From UBA5796 sp040752455 (GTDB lineage Bacteria > Chloroflexota > Anaerolineae > Anaerolineales > Villigracilaceae), in contig JBMOMN010000017.1 of assembly GCA_049324115.1 (NCBI GenBank), positions 1 through 64,000 on the forward strand: a stretch of 64,000 nt of DNA, given 5' to 3'. The notes below the pieces were generated by a model. The model saw nothing but the letters and a program-made list of their open reading frames with translations. It did not search any database and was not told where the DNA came from. Positions 35,401 through 44,670 of the stretch are shown in pieces. The position numbers were made by a program, and so were the translations under genes. The stretch's first letter is position 1. Every line of letters begins with the position of its first letter.

Positions 35401-35649
35401 GTGGCACAGGTGCAGCAGGAAGACGAGCGGGTCGTTATCCTCCTCGTTCACCTGGTACCAGACCAGCGGGCGCAGTTCCCCGGCCAGCTCGGCCAGGGCG
35501 GTGCTCTTGCCGTAACCCGCCCCGGCCTGCAGAATAGTCAGGCGGTAATCGAGAGCCTGGCGCAGTGTTTGGGTGACACGCGGGCGGGCCAGGGTGCGGG
35601 TGTTGCGGGGCGGCGGGATCACCTTGGTGATGATGGCGCGTTGCATCAT
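32416..35649 (-). CDS. MalT-like STAND ATPase with C-terminal SARP/BTAD domain
   Basis: Large transcriptional regulator of 1077 residues. The N-terminal third is a MalT-type ATPase: Walker A GAGYGKST at 43-50, Walker B LLVLDDAH at about 132-139, then GRPP and the winged region. Residues about 380-830 are TPR-like helical repeats. The C-terminal 240 residues begin with VRALGTFQVWRGREPVPANG and contain an OmpR-like winged helix plus the bacterial transcriptional activator domain (ICEHLWP, YLMLAYHRLGD-like helices). Effector and targets are unknown. The ATG pair at 35649/35646 follows a -10 TACAAT by six bases. Confidence 0.9.
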   Translation of the reverse strand: MMQRAIITKVIPPPRNTRTLARPRVTQTLRQALDYRLTILQAGAGYGKSTALAELAGELRPLVWYQVNEEDNDPLVFLLHLCHAFSRALPELPGLPTPHLETWDGIQGPLPWRGVLDQTINALSAFLDAPTLLVLDDAHLVTDAGEVAHILDRLVGLAPAQLHVLLSGRPPISLPMLSRFRAQGEVLTLDQSALTFNSSEIAALFATHYGLELSGEEVNSLVTYTEGWAIALQLIWQSLRSRADAPLEFPLRWQAGSLDALFDMLAREVFERQPADVRDFLLITSTLRDLRPEACDALRRAAGYAVADSASMLAYLRRQDLFVIETAGDALRYHHIFHNFLRQQADPDQRLAWNRLAADHFKRNNDPENAIHHLLEGRAWDEVADLLDAYAASLLSAGRLDTLAAYLDALPPETLHQHPALIFTLGELARLRSRFDEALGWYKQSETIWRARGQQDGVARALRGQARVYLDTVDPSQAEQLLEEAIRLSDGFEDREAQVRLYELLAENKLNSGHVEDAERLRQRAEDLRLEGPSNDQLLFRVLLRTGRLDEARRGLEARAEAEKREPVQTPRAHRETLLILSLIYSFMGLGEEAYQAALEGTRRGDELKSPFVTAVGHMRQGHALMLSGAEGSEAENYAQARAQFEKSVEISRTLVVPRLLVEADWGLCRVFGYQGDLAAAQSHAREAIEIADQAGDEWIASLTRLTMGASLTLAARYEAAEDWLNRAVLGFQECSDPFGATASRLWLSLGFSKRKQAARLERSLPEVLAACRAGGYGFLFTRPSTLGAPDERIFIPLLVAARERGWEGPYVAHLLDELELPGIVHHPGYRLRVRALGTFQVWRGREPVPANGWRREKARQLFQLLLTCRHSPLDRDQICEHLWPGTDPATAQRNFKITLNALYQALEPEREPGSDSAFILREGTTYCLRPNADLWLDADQFVQAVRHASPPDPGLLQRAVGLYQGEYLPDTLYETWAAEERERLATLFLESADRLAEIFIEQKRYTEAIELCQRILAQDNCWERAYRHLMLAYHRLGDRGQVGRAYRRCLETLRDELDVSPSPETEELYRRLVGGG

Positions 35650-35655
35650 GGGGCT

Positions 35656-35661
35656 ATTGTA
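35656..35661 (-). promoter_or_regulatory. -10 element of the SARP gene
   Basis: TACAAT on the minus strand lies six bases upstream of the ATG at 35649, suggesting a leaderless transcript. No convincing -35 hexamer is seen at 16-18 bp. Confidence 0.5.
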
Positions 35662-35773
35662 TCTGATGTTGGATGGATTCACTGTGCCTGTTGTATGAAA
35701 CCGGCATCCAACCCCTCCTCGCCAACAATAACACTCCCTGGCCCGCCCCACATCTTTCAACCCTGCAAGCCGA

Positions 35774-36958
35774 CTATTCGTCCGCCTGTTCGAGCTTTTG
35801 CAATCCCGCCCGCATGATCCCGGCCAGCTCCTTCACGGGATGGATCAAGGCCAGCGCGTAAAGGGCAAAGCCGATCCCGTAGAGCGCGCCGCGCGCGGGG
35901 ACGATGAAAATGCTCACCCAGACAAAGATGCTGCCGACCGAGGCGGCCGCCAGGCTCATCCAGCAGCCGCCAAGCTGCGGGTCCGCTTCCTTGAGGAAGA
36001 ACTGCCGCGTAATGTACGGGACGAGGGCAATGCCGAATTGCAGCATCCAGCCGTAAATCAGGGCCTGGGGCGCAATGGATTCGACCGGTCCGCCTTTGAT
36101 GAAGCCGAGCAGGATCAGCGGCGCGACCAGCACGGGAGCCAATATCCACAGGTAAGCCGCGACCAGATGCCACGCGCCGGGGCTGTTCAATTTCCCGCCG
36201 GCCCGGAGGGCGCGCACCATCAAGACCACCAGCCAGACGGTCGCGGCCAGGTGCAGGACCAGGCCCGAAACGGTGGGAGGCAGGCTGCCGCCAAGCCAGG
36301 GTCCCAGGACGAGGCCGAACGCGCCGAGGGTCATCCCCCAGTAGATCAGCGAAACGTCTTTCGACGCGCCGAGCGGGCGTCCCGTGATCATCGGGATGAG
36401 GTCTACGAGCAGGCCGGCGAAGACCAGGGACATGAATCCCCAGGAGTTGGCATGGATATGCACTTCGAGCGGGATCTGGACGCGCAGCGGCCCACTCCAG
36501 TTCAGGAACAGGCCCGTGCCGATGATGATCCCGACCAGAAGGTAAAAAATACCCGTGAGGTAAAACTTCAGGCTGGCGGGAGACTCGCCGCCGCGCGCGT
36601 TCCATAGCTGGATGAACAGGAGCGTTGCGGCTACGAAGACCAGCGTCCCGCCTGTAAAGATCATCGGGTGGTTCATCCCGGAAAAACCGGCCAGCAGTGT
36701 GACCAGGCCCGCGTTCAGGGTCAGCCAGATGTCCCAGCGCATGGCCGGGCGCGGCCTTTTGGCGAGCGACGCGATCAGCCCGGGCAGCAGGCCAAAGATC
36801 ACCTGGGAAAGGATCCCCAGCGTGATGAAATGCGCCCGAACCCAGCGCAACGCTGGGAAAGCTTTCAACAGAGCAACGCTCACCAGTGAAGCGTCTGCTG
36901 CGGTGAGCAAAGCCATAAGAGAGAAAAGCAACGTCGTGAGAAGATAGGGGATGGGCAT
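35774..36958 (-). CDS. Polytopic membrane protein, twelve predicted helices
   Basis: Integral membrane protein of 394 residues with about twelve evenly spaced hydrophobic segments. The motif LEVHIHANSWGFMSLVFAGLL near residue 165 holds two His in a helix start, and FITLGILSQVIFGLLPGL near 45 another; this recalls heme-copper oxidase subunit I-like or NnrS-like proteins, but the complete set of heme/copper histidines was not traced. Start at 36958 (MPIPYLL) is preferred over 36976. A Crp/Fnr regulator gene lies upstream in the same direction. Role unknown; a redox or nitric-oxide link is only a suggestion. Confidence 0.6.
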   Translation of the reverse strand: MPIPYLLTTLLFSLMALLTAADASLVSVALLKAFPALRWVRAHFITLGILSQVIFGLLPGLIASLAKRPRPAMRWDIWLTLNAGLVTLLAGFSGMNHPMIFTGGTLVFVAATLLFIQLWNARGGESPASLKFYLTGIFYLLVGIIIGTGLFLNWSGPLRVQIPLEVHIHANSWGFMSLVFAGLLVDLIPMITGRPLGASKDVSLIYWGMTLGAFGLVLGPWLGGSLPPTVSGLVLHLAATVWLVVLMVRALRAGGKLNSPGAWHLVAAYLWILAPVLVAPLILLGFIKGGPVESIAPQALIYGWMLQFGIALVPYITRQFFLKEADPQLGGCWMSLAAASVGSIFVWVSIFIVPARGALYGIGFALYALALIHPVKELAGIMRAGLQKLEQADE

Positions 36959-37044
36959 GATGGTTTTCCTTTCCAAATATGTCTGACTTTACCCTTTTTC
37001 TCCGGTTCTTTCCCCGACTTTTGTCGGGTTATTGGCCCCAATCT

Positions 37045-37728
37045 TTATTCGCCCTGGATCATCGCCCGCCGGGCCAGCCCCGCCCGGTCCAGGATGCGGA
37101 TCTGCTGCCTGCCCATTTCGATGAGGCCCGCCTTCATCAAATCACGGGTAACGCGGCTCAACACGTCCGGCACGGTGCCGAGGTGGGCAGCGAGTTCGGC
37201 CTGGTTCGTCCAGCGGCGGCGTTCGAGCACTTCCCCTTCGGCCTGTTCGAGCAGCAACTTTATGAACCGCGCTTCGACCGTTTTCAACGACAAATCTGCG
37301 GCATACGTGACCAGCTCGATCATCTTGTCTGCCATGTTTTGGATGATCTGGAGCGCGGTATGCGGATGTGCCAGCAGGACCGCCTCGAGCGCCTCACGCG
37401 GGATCAGCCAGATCCCTGATTCTTCGAGCGCAACAGCCGTGGCGGGGTTGGCGCGTCTGGCAAGCACTCCCACCTCGTTGAAGATCTCGCCCGCGTTGAT
37501 GAACCGCAAGACCTGCTCCCGCCCATCCGGCGAGGATTTCAAGGCTTTCAGGGAGCCGTATTGCAAATAATACAAATTGGATTCGACATCGCCTTCCCAA
37601 AACACGATGGCGTTGGGACGAAACACCTTCCACACCGCGCTGTTGGCAAGCCCCGCGAGCGTCTGGTCGTCAAGCCCGCGCAGGAACTCGAAAGCCTGTA
37701 ACCGTTTGAGAAGGGTGTCGGTTTGCAT
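37045..37728 (-). CDS. Crp/Fnr family transcriptional regulator
   Basis: Regulator of 227 residues with an N-terminal cyclic-nucleotide-binding-like beta barrel (residues about 20-130) and a C-terminal winged helix (TNQAELAAHLGTVPDVLSRVTRDLMKAGLIEMG). The N-terminus has no Cys cluster, so it is not a classical oxygen-sensing FNR, and no heme ligand is evident. A -10 TACACT lies six bases upstream of the ATG. It may control the neighbouring membrane protein gene. Confidence 0.92.
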   Translation of the reverse strand: MQTDTLLKRLQAFEFLRGLDDQTLAGLANSAVWKVFRPNAIVFWEGDVESNLYYLQYGSLKALKSSPDGREQVLRFINAGEIFNEVGVLARRANPATAVALEESGIWLIPREALEAVLLAHPHTALQIIQNMADKMIELVTYAADLSLKTVEARFIKLLLEQAEGEVLERRRWTNQAELAAHLGTVPDVLSRVTRDLMKAGLIEMGRQQIRILDRAGLARRAMIQGE

Positions 37729-37781
37729 GGTTCAAGTGTAGCACGAATGAGGCTTTTGCAAATTCAACCAGGCGCGCCCGT

Positions 37782-38909
37782 TCATCTCAGCAGCGACACG
37801 AAAAATCCCGCGAGCGCGCCGCCGACGACCAGCCAGGTGGAGTTGGCCTTGAAACGGATGAACAGGACCGCGGACACGGCGAAGATGATCACGGTCGGCA
37901 GGTCAGCGAGCGACGCCTGCCCAAGCTGGAAGGTGACTGCCGCCATCAGTCCCAGCGAAGCCACGATGACCCCGTCCAGCAGGCCCCCCAGCCAGGGCGA
38001 TTGGCGCAGTCGGGGGATGAACGGGTTGCTGACAGCGACGAAAAAGTACGAGGGGAGGAAAATGCCGAGGGTGGCGAGGAGGGCCGCCGGGACGCCTCCG
38101 AGCAGGTAGCCGATGAACGTGGCCGAGGTGAACAGGGGGCCGGGGGTGATCTGCCCGATGGCGATGGCGTCTATCAGTTGCTGTTCGGTCAGCCAGCCGA
38201 GGCGTTCGACCAGGTCGGCGCGCAGGAAGGCCACCAGCACGTACCCGCTGCCGTACAGGATCGCGCCGACCTTGAGGAAGACCAGGAACAGGGTGGATAA
38301 ACTGAAGGGAACGGGAGCAGGCCCGGGTCCCGGAAGGAGCGGGAGGAAAGCGGCCGGGGCGGCGAGTCCCGCCCCTCGCAGCCGGGTACGATTCCGGGCC
38401 AGCATGATGACCAATCCGCCCGCAAAAAGGAGCAAGACCTCGTTCACGCCGATGAAATACAGGACGACGCACCCGATCCCGGTGAAAAGGGCCAGCCAGT
38501 CCCGGACGGCTTTGCGCCCCAGCACCCACAGGGCTTGCAGGATGACGGCGATCATGACCGGCTTGACGCCGTAGAGGAGCCAGTTGGCCTGCGGGGTCGA
38601 GCCGTATTCGACGTAGAGCCAGGCGAACAGGAGCACGATCAGCATGGCCGGGAGGGTGAAGGCCAGCCCGCCGGCGACCAGCCCGGCCCAGCCGGCCCGC
38701 AGGAAGCCAATGTGGATGGCCATTTCGGTGGAGTTGGGGCCGGGGATGAGGTTGGTCGCGCCGAGCAGGTCGAGGAAGGCCTCGTCGGTAAGCCACTTGC
38801 GGCGGCGGACGAATTCCTCGCGGAACATGCCGATGTGAGCCGCGGGGCCGCCGAAGGCGGTGAAGCCGAGTTTGAGGAAGGCGGTGAGGACTTCGAGGAC
38901 AGGGGTCAT
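37782..38909 (-). CDS. chrA: Chromate transporter ChrA
   Basis: Two-domain CHR-family transporter, 375 residues, full length. N-terminal half: FLKLGFTAFGGPAAHIGMFREEFVRRRKWLTDEAFLDLL and ATNLIPGPNSTEMAIHIG. C-terminal half repeats the plan: FLKVGAILYGSGYVLVAFL and AIAIGQITPGPLFTSATFIGYL. About ten to twelve membrane helices. Family members export chromate or take up sulfate. It is divergently placed from the YtkA-like gene. Confidence 0.93.
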   Translation of the reverse strand: MTPVLEVLTAFLKLGFTAFGGPAAHIGMFREEFVRRRKWLTDEAFLDLLGATNLIPGPNSTEMAIHIGFLRAGWAGLVAGGLAFTLPAMLIVLLFAWLYVEYGSTPQANWLLYGVKPVMIAVILQALWVLGRKAVRDWLALFTGIGCVVLYFIGVNEVLLLFAGGLVIMLARNRTRLRGAGLAAPAAFLPLLPGPGPAPVPFSLSTLFLVFLKVGAILYGSGYVLVAFLRADLVERLGWLTEQQLIDAIAIGQITPGPLFTSATFIGYLLGGVPAALLATLGIFLPSYFFVAVSNPFIPRLRQSPWLGGLLDGVIVASLGLMAAVTFQLGQASLADLPTVIIFAVSAVLFIRFKANSTWLVVGGALAGFFVSLLR

Positions 38910-39070
38910 GCTGCGTTCCGTTCCTGGCGCGGGGGAATTTCGTGGTCAGGATGATACCTCACTCGGACGCCGGTGGCAATTGGCCTGTTCGATTTTCTTT
39001 ACCGAAACTTTACAAATTTTTCACAAATTATGACTAAAATAGGCCGAATACTACAAAAAGGAGTTGGAAA

Positions 39071-39556
39071 GTGAAGAAGCAAACTGCCACAATCGTCGTC
39101 ACTTCGGCCGTCACCGCCCTGGCTGTGCTGGCCTCCGTCGTTTTACTCATGCCGGTTTTCGGGCCGCGCTACCTGCACCCGCTGATGATGGGAGACCAGC
39201 CCACACCAGCCAGCCTGGATACGTCCACCGTGCGCCTTTCGGACGGCGGCCTGTTCCGCGTCTCGTGGACGAGCGATCCCGCCGCGCCGCCGCTGAACCA
39301 GATCCACACCTGGGTGGTCCACGTCGAAACCGCCAACGGCCAGCCCGTGGAAGACGCCGAAATCCTGGTGGATGGCGGGATGCCCCAGCACGGCCACGGC
39401 CTGCCGACCAGCCCGCAAGTGACCCAAAACCTGGGCGGCGGCGATTACCTGGTCGAGGGGATGCGGTTCCAGATGCCCGGCTGGTGGCAGGTGCGCTTCG
39501 ACATCACGGCCGGCGCGCAGAACGATGCGATCACCTTCGATTTCAACCTGGAGTGA
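39071..39556 (+). CDS. YtkA/FixH-like membrane-anchored protein
   Basis: A 161-residue protein with one N-terminal membrane anchor (residues 9-30) and an extracellular beta-sandwich. The segment LNQIHTWVVHVETANGQPVEDAEILVDGGMPQHGHGLPTSP resembles YtkA-like domains; the His-Met-Gly-His-rich MPQHGHG stretch recalls copper-binding sites. GTG start at 39071 with AAAAAGGAG upstream. The next gene, a di-heme peroxidase, starts 5 bp after its stop, so they are probably one unit. Confidence 0.8.
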   Translation: MKKQTATIVVTSAVTALAVLASVVLLMPVFGPRYLHPLMMGDQPTPASLDTSTVRLSDGGLFRVSWTSDPAAPPLNQIHTWVVHVETANGQPVEDAEILVDGGMPQHGHGLPTSPQVTQNLGGGDYLVEGMRFQMPGWWQVRFDITAGAQNDAITFDFNLE

Positions 39557-39560
39557 GCCG

Positions 39561-40826
39561 GTGAAACGCACCCGGTGGATCGCTGCCGGCGGGATCGTCC
39601 TCCTCGCCGCAGCCGTTGCTTTTTGGACGGCGAACAGGCCTGCCTCCTGGACCGAAGCGGAGGTGGATACGCTCCGTTCGCTCTGGATCGGGAGCCTGCC
39701 TCCGCTCCCCCCGGACCCGTCCAACGCCTATGCCGACGATCCGCAGGCTGCGGCCCTGGGACGGGCGCTCTTCTTCGATACGCGTTTCAGTTCCAACGGC
39801 GAGGTCGCCTGCGCCACCTGTCACGTCCCCGAAAAGATGTTCAACGACGGCCTGGCGCTGGCGCAAGGCGTCGGTACGACGGCCCGCAGGACCATGACCA
39901 TCGTCGGCACGGCGTACAGTCCCTGGCTGTTTTGGGACGGGCGCAAGGACAGCCAGTGGGCGCAGGCGCTCGGGCCGATGGAAAGCGCGGTGGAACACGG
40001 CGGCACCCGTACCCAGTACGCCCACCTGATTGACGAATACTACCGCGCCCAATACGAATCCGTCTTCGGCGGGCTGCCCGATTTCTCGGACCGCACGCGT
40101 TTCCCGGAGATCGCCGGGCCGGTGGACGATCCTGCGGCCCGCGCCGCCTGGGATGCAATGACTCCCGCAGACCGGGAGGCGGTTACGCAGGTGTACGTGA
40201 ACATGGGCAAATCCATCGCCGCCTACGAGCGCCTGATCCTGCCCGGCCCGTCGCGTTTCGACGAATACGTGGAAGCCCTGCTTGAAGACGACCGGGATGG
40301 CATGGCGGCCGCCCTGACCGGTGACGAAGTTGCGGGCCTGCGGCTGTTCATCGGGCGCGCGCAATGTATCAAGTGCCACAACGGGCCGCTCTTTACGAAC
40401 AACGATTTCCACAACACCGGCGTCCCGGCTGCGGAGGGGTTGCCCGCCGACGACGGCCGCGCCTCGGGCGTGACCGGGGTCCTCGACGACGAGTTCAATT
40501 GCCTGAGCCAATGGAGCGACGCGGGCGAAACCGATTGCGCCGAACTGCGCTTCGTCACCTCGAGCGGTGAGCAGCTCGAAGGCGCATTCAAGCCGCCCAC
40601 CCTGCGCAATGTAGCCGACTCGGCGCCGTACATGCACGCCGGCCAATTCGCCACGCTCGCCCAGGTGCTTTTGCATTATAACCATCCGCCGCTCGCCCCG
40701 CTCGGCCACTCGGAACTCGAACCCCTGGGGCTGACCGCGACCGAACTGGCGCAACTGGAAGCCTTCCTGCGCGCCCTGAGCGGTCCGCTGGACGCTCCGC
40801 CCGGCTGGCTGGCTCCCCCGGAATGA
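39561..40826 (+). CDS. Di-heme cytochrome c peroxidase / MauG family
   Basis: Exported c-type cytochrome of 421 residues with an N-terminal anchor or signal (residues 4-22). Two heme-binding motifs are visible: CATCH near residue 89 and CIKCH near residue 269. FSSNGEVACATCH, TMTIVGTAY with FWDGRKDSQWAQALGP and FKPPTLRNVADSAPYMHAG are typical of the CcpA/MauG family. The GTG at 39561 follows a purine-rich GGAG 9 nt upstream; the ATG at 39525 overlaps the previous gene and is less likely. Substrate may be H2O2 or a protein. Confidence 0.9.
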   Translation: MKRTRWIAAGGIVLLAAAVAFWTANRPASWTEAEVDTLRSLWIGSLPPLPPDPSNAYADDPQAAALGRALFFDTRFSSNGEVACATCHVPEKMFNDGLALAQGVGTTARRTMTIVGTAYSPWLFWDGRKDSQWAQALGPMESAVEHGGTRTQYAHLIDEYYRAQYESVFGGLPDFSDRTRFPEIAGPVDDPAARAAWDAMTPADREAVTQVYVNMGKSIAAYERLILPGPSRFDEYVEALLEDDRDGMAAALTGDEVAGLRLFIGRAQCIKCHNGPLFTNNDFHNTGVPAAEGLPADDGRASGVTGVLDDEFNCLSQWSDAGETDCAELRFVTSSGEQLEGAFKPPTLRNVADSAPYMHAGQFATLAQVLLHYNHPPLAPLGHSELEPLGLTATELAQLEAFLRALSGPLDAPPGWLAPPE

Positions 40827-41092
40827 CAGGGATGGGCAAATACGAATTGGTGACGCCCGCCCGCGTCCGGCGTGAGGGCCGGTAACGGGAAGATTGCTTC
40901 GTTCCTCGGAGTGACATTTGCATATTAGGATTCTCTACCGGACAGAATCCAAGACCATAACGCGAATGGAGCGAATAACGCGGATTTTTTTTCAAAAACA
41001 TCCGCGTTATTCGCCCAATCCGCGAAATTCGCGTTGAAAAAAAGTTTTCTTAAAAATCTGTCCGGTAGAGAATATTGAGAATTGTTTTTGAC
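40827..41092. repeat. Nested inverted-repeat element before the trp operon
   Basis: The outer arms are ATTCTCTACCGGACAG (40930-40945) and CTGTCCGGTAGAGAAT (41058-41073), a perfect 16-bp inverted repeat. Inside, GCGAATAACGCGG (40971-40983) pairs with CCGCGTTATTCGC (41002-41014) around a T/A-rich loop. Left of it, 40883-40915 carries an ATTGCTTCGTTCCTCGGAGTGACA word of the family seen at trpC. No gene is present. Confidence 0.88.
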
Positions 41093-41121
41093 TTGACTCA
41101 TTCCCCACTTTTGCATACAAT
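41093..41121 (+). promoter_or_regulatory. trp operon promoter
   Basis: -35 TTGACT (41093-41098) and -10 TACAAT (41116-41121) with a 17-bp spacer, just upstream of the T-box leader. Confidence 0.85.
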
Positions 41122-41127
41122 ACCGAC

Positions 41128-41525
41128 CATTAATATGCAAAAACGTTGACGAGGACGAGTACGCTTCGAAGCGGTTTCCAGAGAGCCGGGCAGAATTGGT
41201 GCGAGCACGGCAAAAGCGCAGGAGCCGAATGGACCTCCGAGTTGCAGGGCGAAACTGTCAACGGATGCTGAAGCGAAGAAGCGGATGCAACCGGACAAAG
41301 GAGTAGCCTGGGCCGGGAACCGCACCCGTTAGCATGGCGGAGTTACTTAGGACGATGGTTGACGATCAGGCCATCCGACTAGCTGACTACAAGAGTGACG
41401 CTGGCTTTCACCTCCCTGTTGCATCACAACAGGGATTTTTGTTTGATTTTTGTTCAATCCAGCGTTGACCTGGGTGGCACCACGAGACTCCCCTCTCGTC
41501 CCTGCGGATGGAGGGGAGTCTGTCT
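41128..41525 (+). promoter_or_regulatory. Tryptophan T-box riboswitch
   Basis: Long leader with T-box hallmarks. Stem I is closed by CGTTGAC (41144-41150) and GTCAACG (41258-41264). The apical AGAGAGCC and GGTGCGAGC motifs are near 41180-41205. The specifier-loop region reads GAATGGACC, giving TGG (Trp) at 41231-41233. The T-box proper, TGGGTGGCACCACGAG (41471-41486), contains TGGC (41475-41478), complementary to a GCCA 3' end as expected for tRNA-Trp. A terminator follows. Uncharged tRNA-Trp should favour readthrough into trpE. A stem ACGCTGG/CCAGCGT (41398-41404, 41459-41465) encloses a CCCTGTTG/CAACAGGG hairpin. Confidence 0.93.
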
Positions 41526-41528
41526 ATT
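41487..41528 (+). terminator. T-box regulated terminator
   Basis: GACTCCCCTC (41486-41495) pairs with GAGGGGAGTC (41511-41520), ten perfect pairs, with CGTCCCT in the loop as in classical T-box terminators. The T tract is short (TGTCTATT). It ends about 25 nt before the trpE ATG. Confidence 0.82.
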
Positions 41529-41550
41529 AATCTTGTGGAAGGAGCCACCC

Positions 41551-43035
<1,485 letters not shown>

Positions 43036-43056
43036 CGAGGGAAGAAGGAGAAACCC

Positions 43057-44667
43057 ATGCTCGCTCTGATTGACAATTACGACTCATTTACCTACAACCT
43101 GGTCCAGTACCTCGGCGAACTCGGCGCGGACGTGCGCGTCTTCCGCAACAACAGGATTTCGCTCGACGAACTGGCCGCCCTCGCCCCCGATCAGCTCGTC
43201 GTCTCGCCCGGCCCCGGCGAACCGCTCAAGGACGGCGGCATCTCGGCGGAGGCGATCCGCCATTTCACCGGCAAGATCCCCATCCTGGGCGTGTGCCTCG
43301 GCCACCAATGCCTGGGCGCGGTCTACGGCGGCAAAGTGGAGCGCGCCCCGCGCCTGATGCACGGCAAAACCTCCCGGATCATCCACGACCGGCAGGGCAT
43401 CTTTGCCGGCATCCCGTCGCCGTTCGAGGCCATGCGCTACCACTCGCTGGTGGTTTACGAACCCGTCCCCGCCGACCTGAAAGTCATCGCCACCACCGTC
43501 GAAGGCGAGGTCATGGCCCTCAAACACCGCCAGCACCCGACCTACGGGGTGCAGTTCCACCCCGAATCGGTCCTGACCGAACACGGCAAACAGTTGCTCA
43601 AAAATTTCCTCGAACTAAAAGTCGCCTCTACGAAAGGAGAACCGACCATGCTCAAACCCTACATTTCCAAAGCCATCAACCGGATTGACCTGTCCGCCGC
43701 CGAAGCCCGGGAGGCCATGAACGTCGTCATGACCGGCCAGGCCACGCCGGCCCAGATCGGCGCGTACCTGGTGGCCCTGCGCATGAAAGGCGAGACCATC
43801 GCCGAGATCACCGGCTCGGTGCGGGCCATGCGCGCCAACGCCGTCAGGATCGAACCCGAAGCCGGCGGCCAGCCCCTCTACGACGTGGTCGGCACCGGCG
43901 GGGACGGCAAGCACACCTTCAACATTTCCACCGCGGCCGCTTTCGTCGTGGCGGGCACGGGACGCAAGGTCGCCAAGCACGGCAACCGGGCGGCCTCCTC
44001 GCAATGCGGCAGCGCCGACGTCCTGGCCGCCCTGGGCCTGGACCTCGAAATGACCCCGGACCAGGTCCGCCGGGCCATCGAGGAGATCGGCATCGGCTTC
44101 ATGTTCGCGCCCAAATTCCATCCCGCCATGAAACACGCCGTCGGCCCGCGCAAAGAGATCGGCCAGCGCACCATCTTCAACCTGCTCGGCCCGCTCACCA
44201 ATCCCGCCGGCGCCGGGGTGCAACTGGTCGGCGTTTACTCCCCCGAGCTGACCGAGCCGCTCGCCCACGCGCTGAAAGACCTCGGCTCACGCGCCGCGCT
44301 GGTCATCCACGGCGCGGGCGGCGCCGACGAACTCAACCCGTCCGGCCCCAACCGCATCAGCCACCTCAAGGACGGCGCGGTCCGCACCTACGATTTCGAC
44401 CCGCAGGAGCTTGGCATCCCCCGCGCCGCGGTCAACGACCTGCGCGGCGGCACGCCGGACGAATCGGCCCGGATGATGCGCGAACTGCTCAGCGGGGTAC
44501 GCAACGGCGCCCGCCGGGATGCCGTCCTGCTCAACGCTGCCGGCGCGCTGGCTGCCGAGACCGGCGATTTCAGGTCCGCCCTGGACGAGGCCCGCGCCGC
44601 CCTCGCCGACGGCCGGGCGCTTGCCAAAATGAACGCCCTGGTCGAATTCAGCCGTTCCTTCGCCTGA
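43057..44667 (+). CDS. trpGD: Fused anthranilate synthase II / phosphoribosyltransferase
   Basis: 536-residue fusion. Residues 1-190 are the class I glutamine amidotransferase: VSPGPGEP, nucleophile C80 in LGVCLGHQCLG, and His/Glu of VQFHPES near 170. Residues 198-536 are TrpD: PYISKAINR, GTGGDGKHTFNIST, KHGNRAASSQCGSADVL and RTIFNLLGPLTNPA. The linker DNA contains AAGGAGA (43634-43640) and an in-frame ATG at 43648, a complete start site for a separate TrpD. So the fusion may be recent, or TrpD may also be made alone. It starts 21 bp after trpE. Confidence 0.94.
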   Translation: MLALIDNYDSFTYNLVQYLGELGADVRVFRNNRISLDELAALAPDQLVVSPGPGEPLKDGGISAEAIRHFTGKIPILGVCLGHQCLGAVYGGKVERAPRLMHGKTSRIIHDRQGIFAGIPSPFEAMRYHSLVVYEPVPADLKVIATTVEGEVMALKHRQHPTYGVQFHPESVLTEHGKQLLKNFLELKVASTKGEPTMLKPYISKAINRIDLSAAEAREAMNVVMTGQATPAQIGAYLVALRMKGETIAEITGSVRAMRANAVRIEPEAGGQPLYDVVGTGGDGKHTFNISTAAAFVVAGTGRKVAKHGNRAASSQCGSADVLAALGLDLEMTPDQVRRAIEEIGIGFMFAPKFHPAMKHAVGPRKEIGQRTIFNLLGPLTNPAGAGVQLVGVYSPELTEPLAHALKDLGSRAALVIHGAGGADELNPSGPNRISHLKDGAVRTYDFDPQELGIPRAAVNDLRGGTPDESARMMRELLSGVRNGARRDAVLLNAAGALAAETGDFRSALDEARAALADGRALAKMNALVEFSRSFA

Positions 44668-44670
44668 GCC

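Noticed and set aside
35774..36958. Assignment as cytochrome oxidase subunit I or NnrS
   Set aside because: Some His-containing helices recall these families, but the full ligand set could not be traced; left as an unknown membrane protein.
39005..39045. Promoter of the YtkA-like gene
   Set aside because: TAAAAT at 39035-39040 is plausible as -10, but the nearest TTTACA is 20 bp away; not called.
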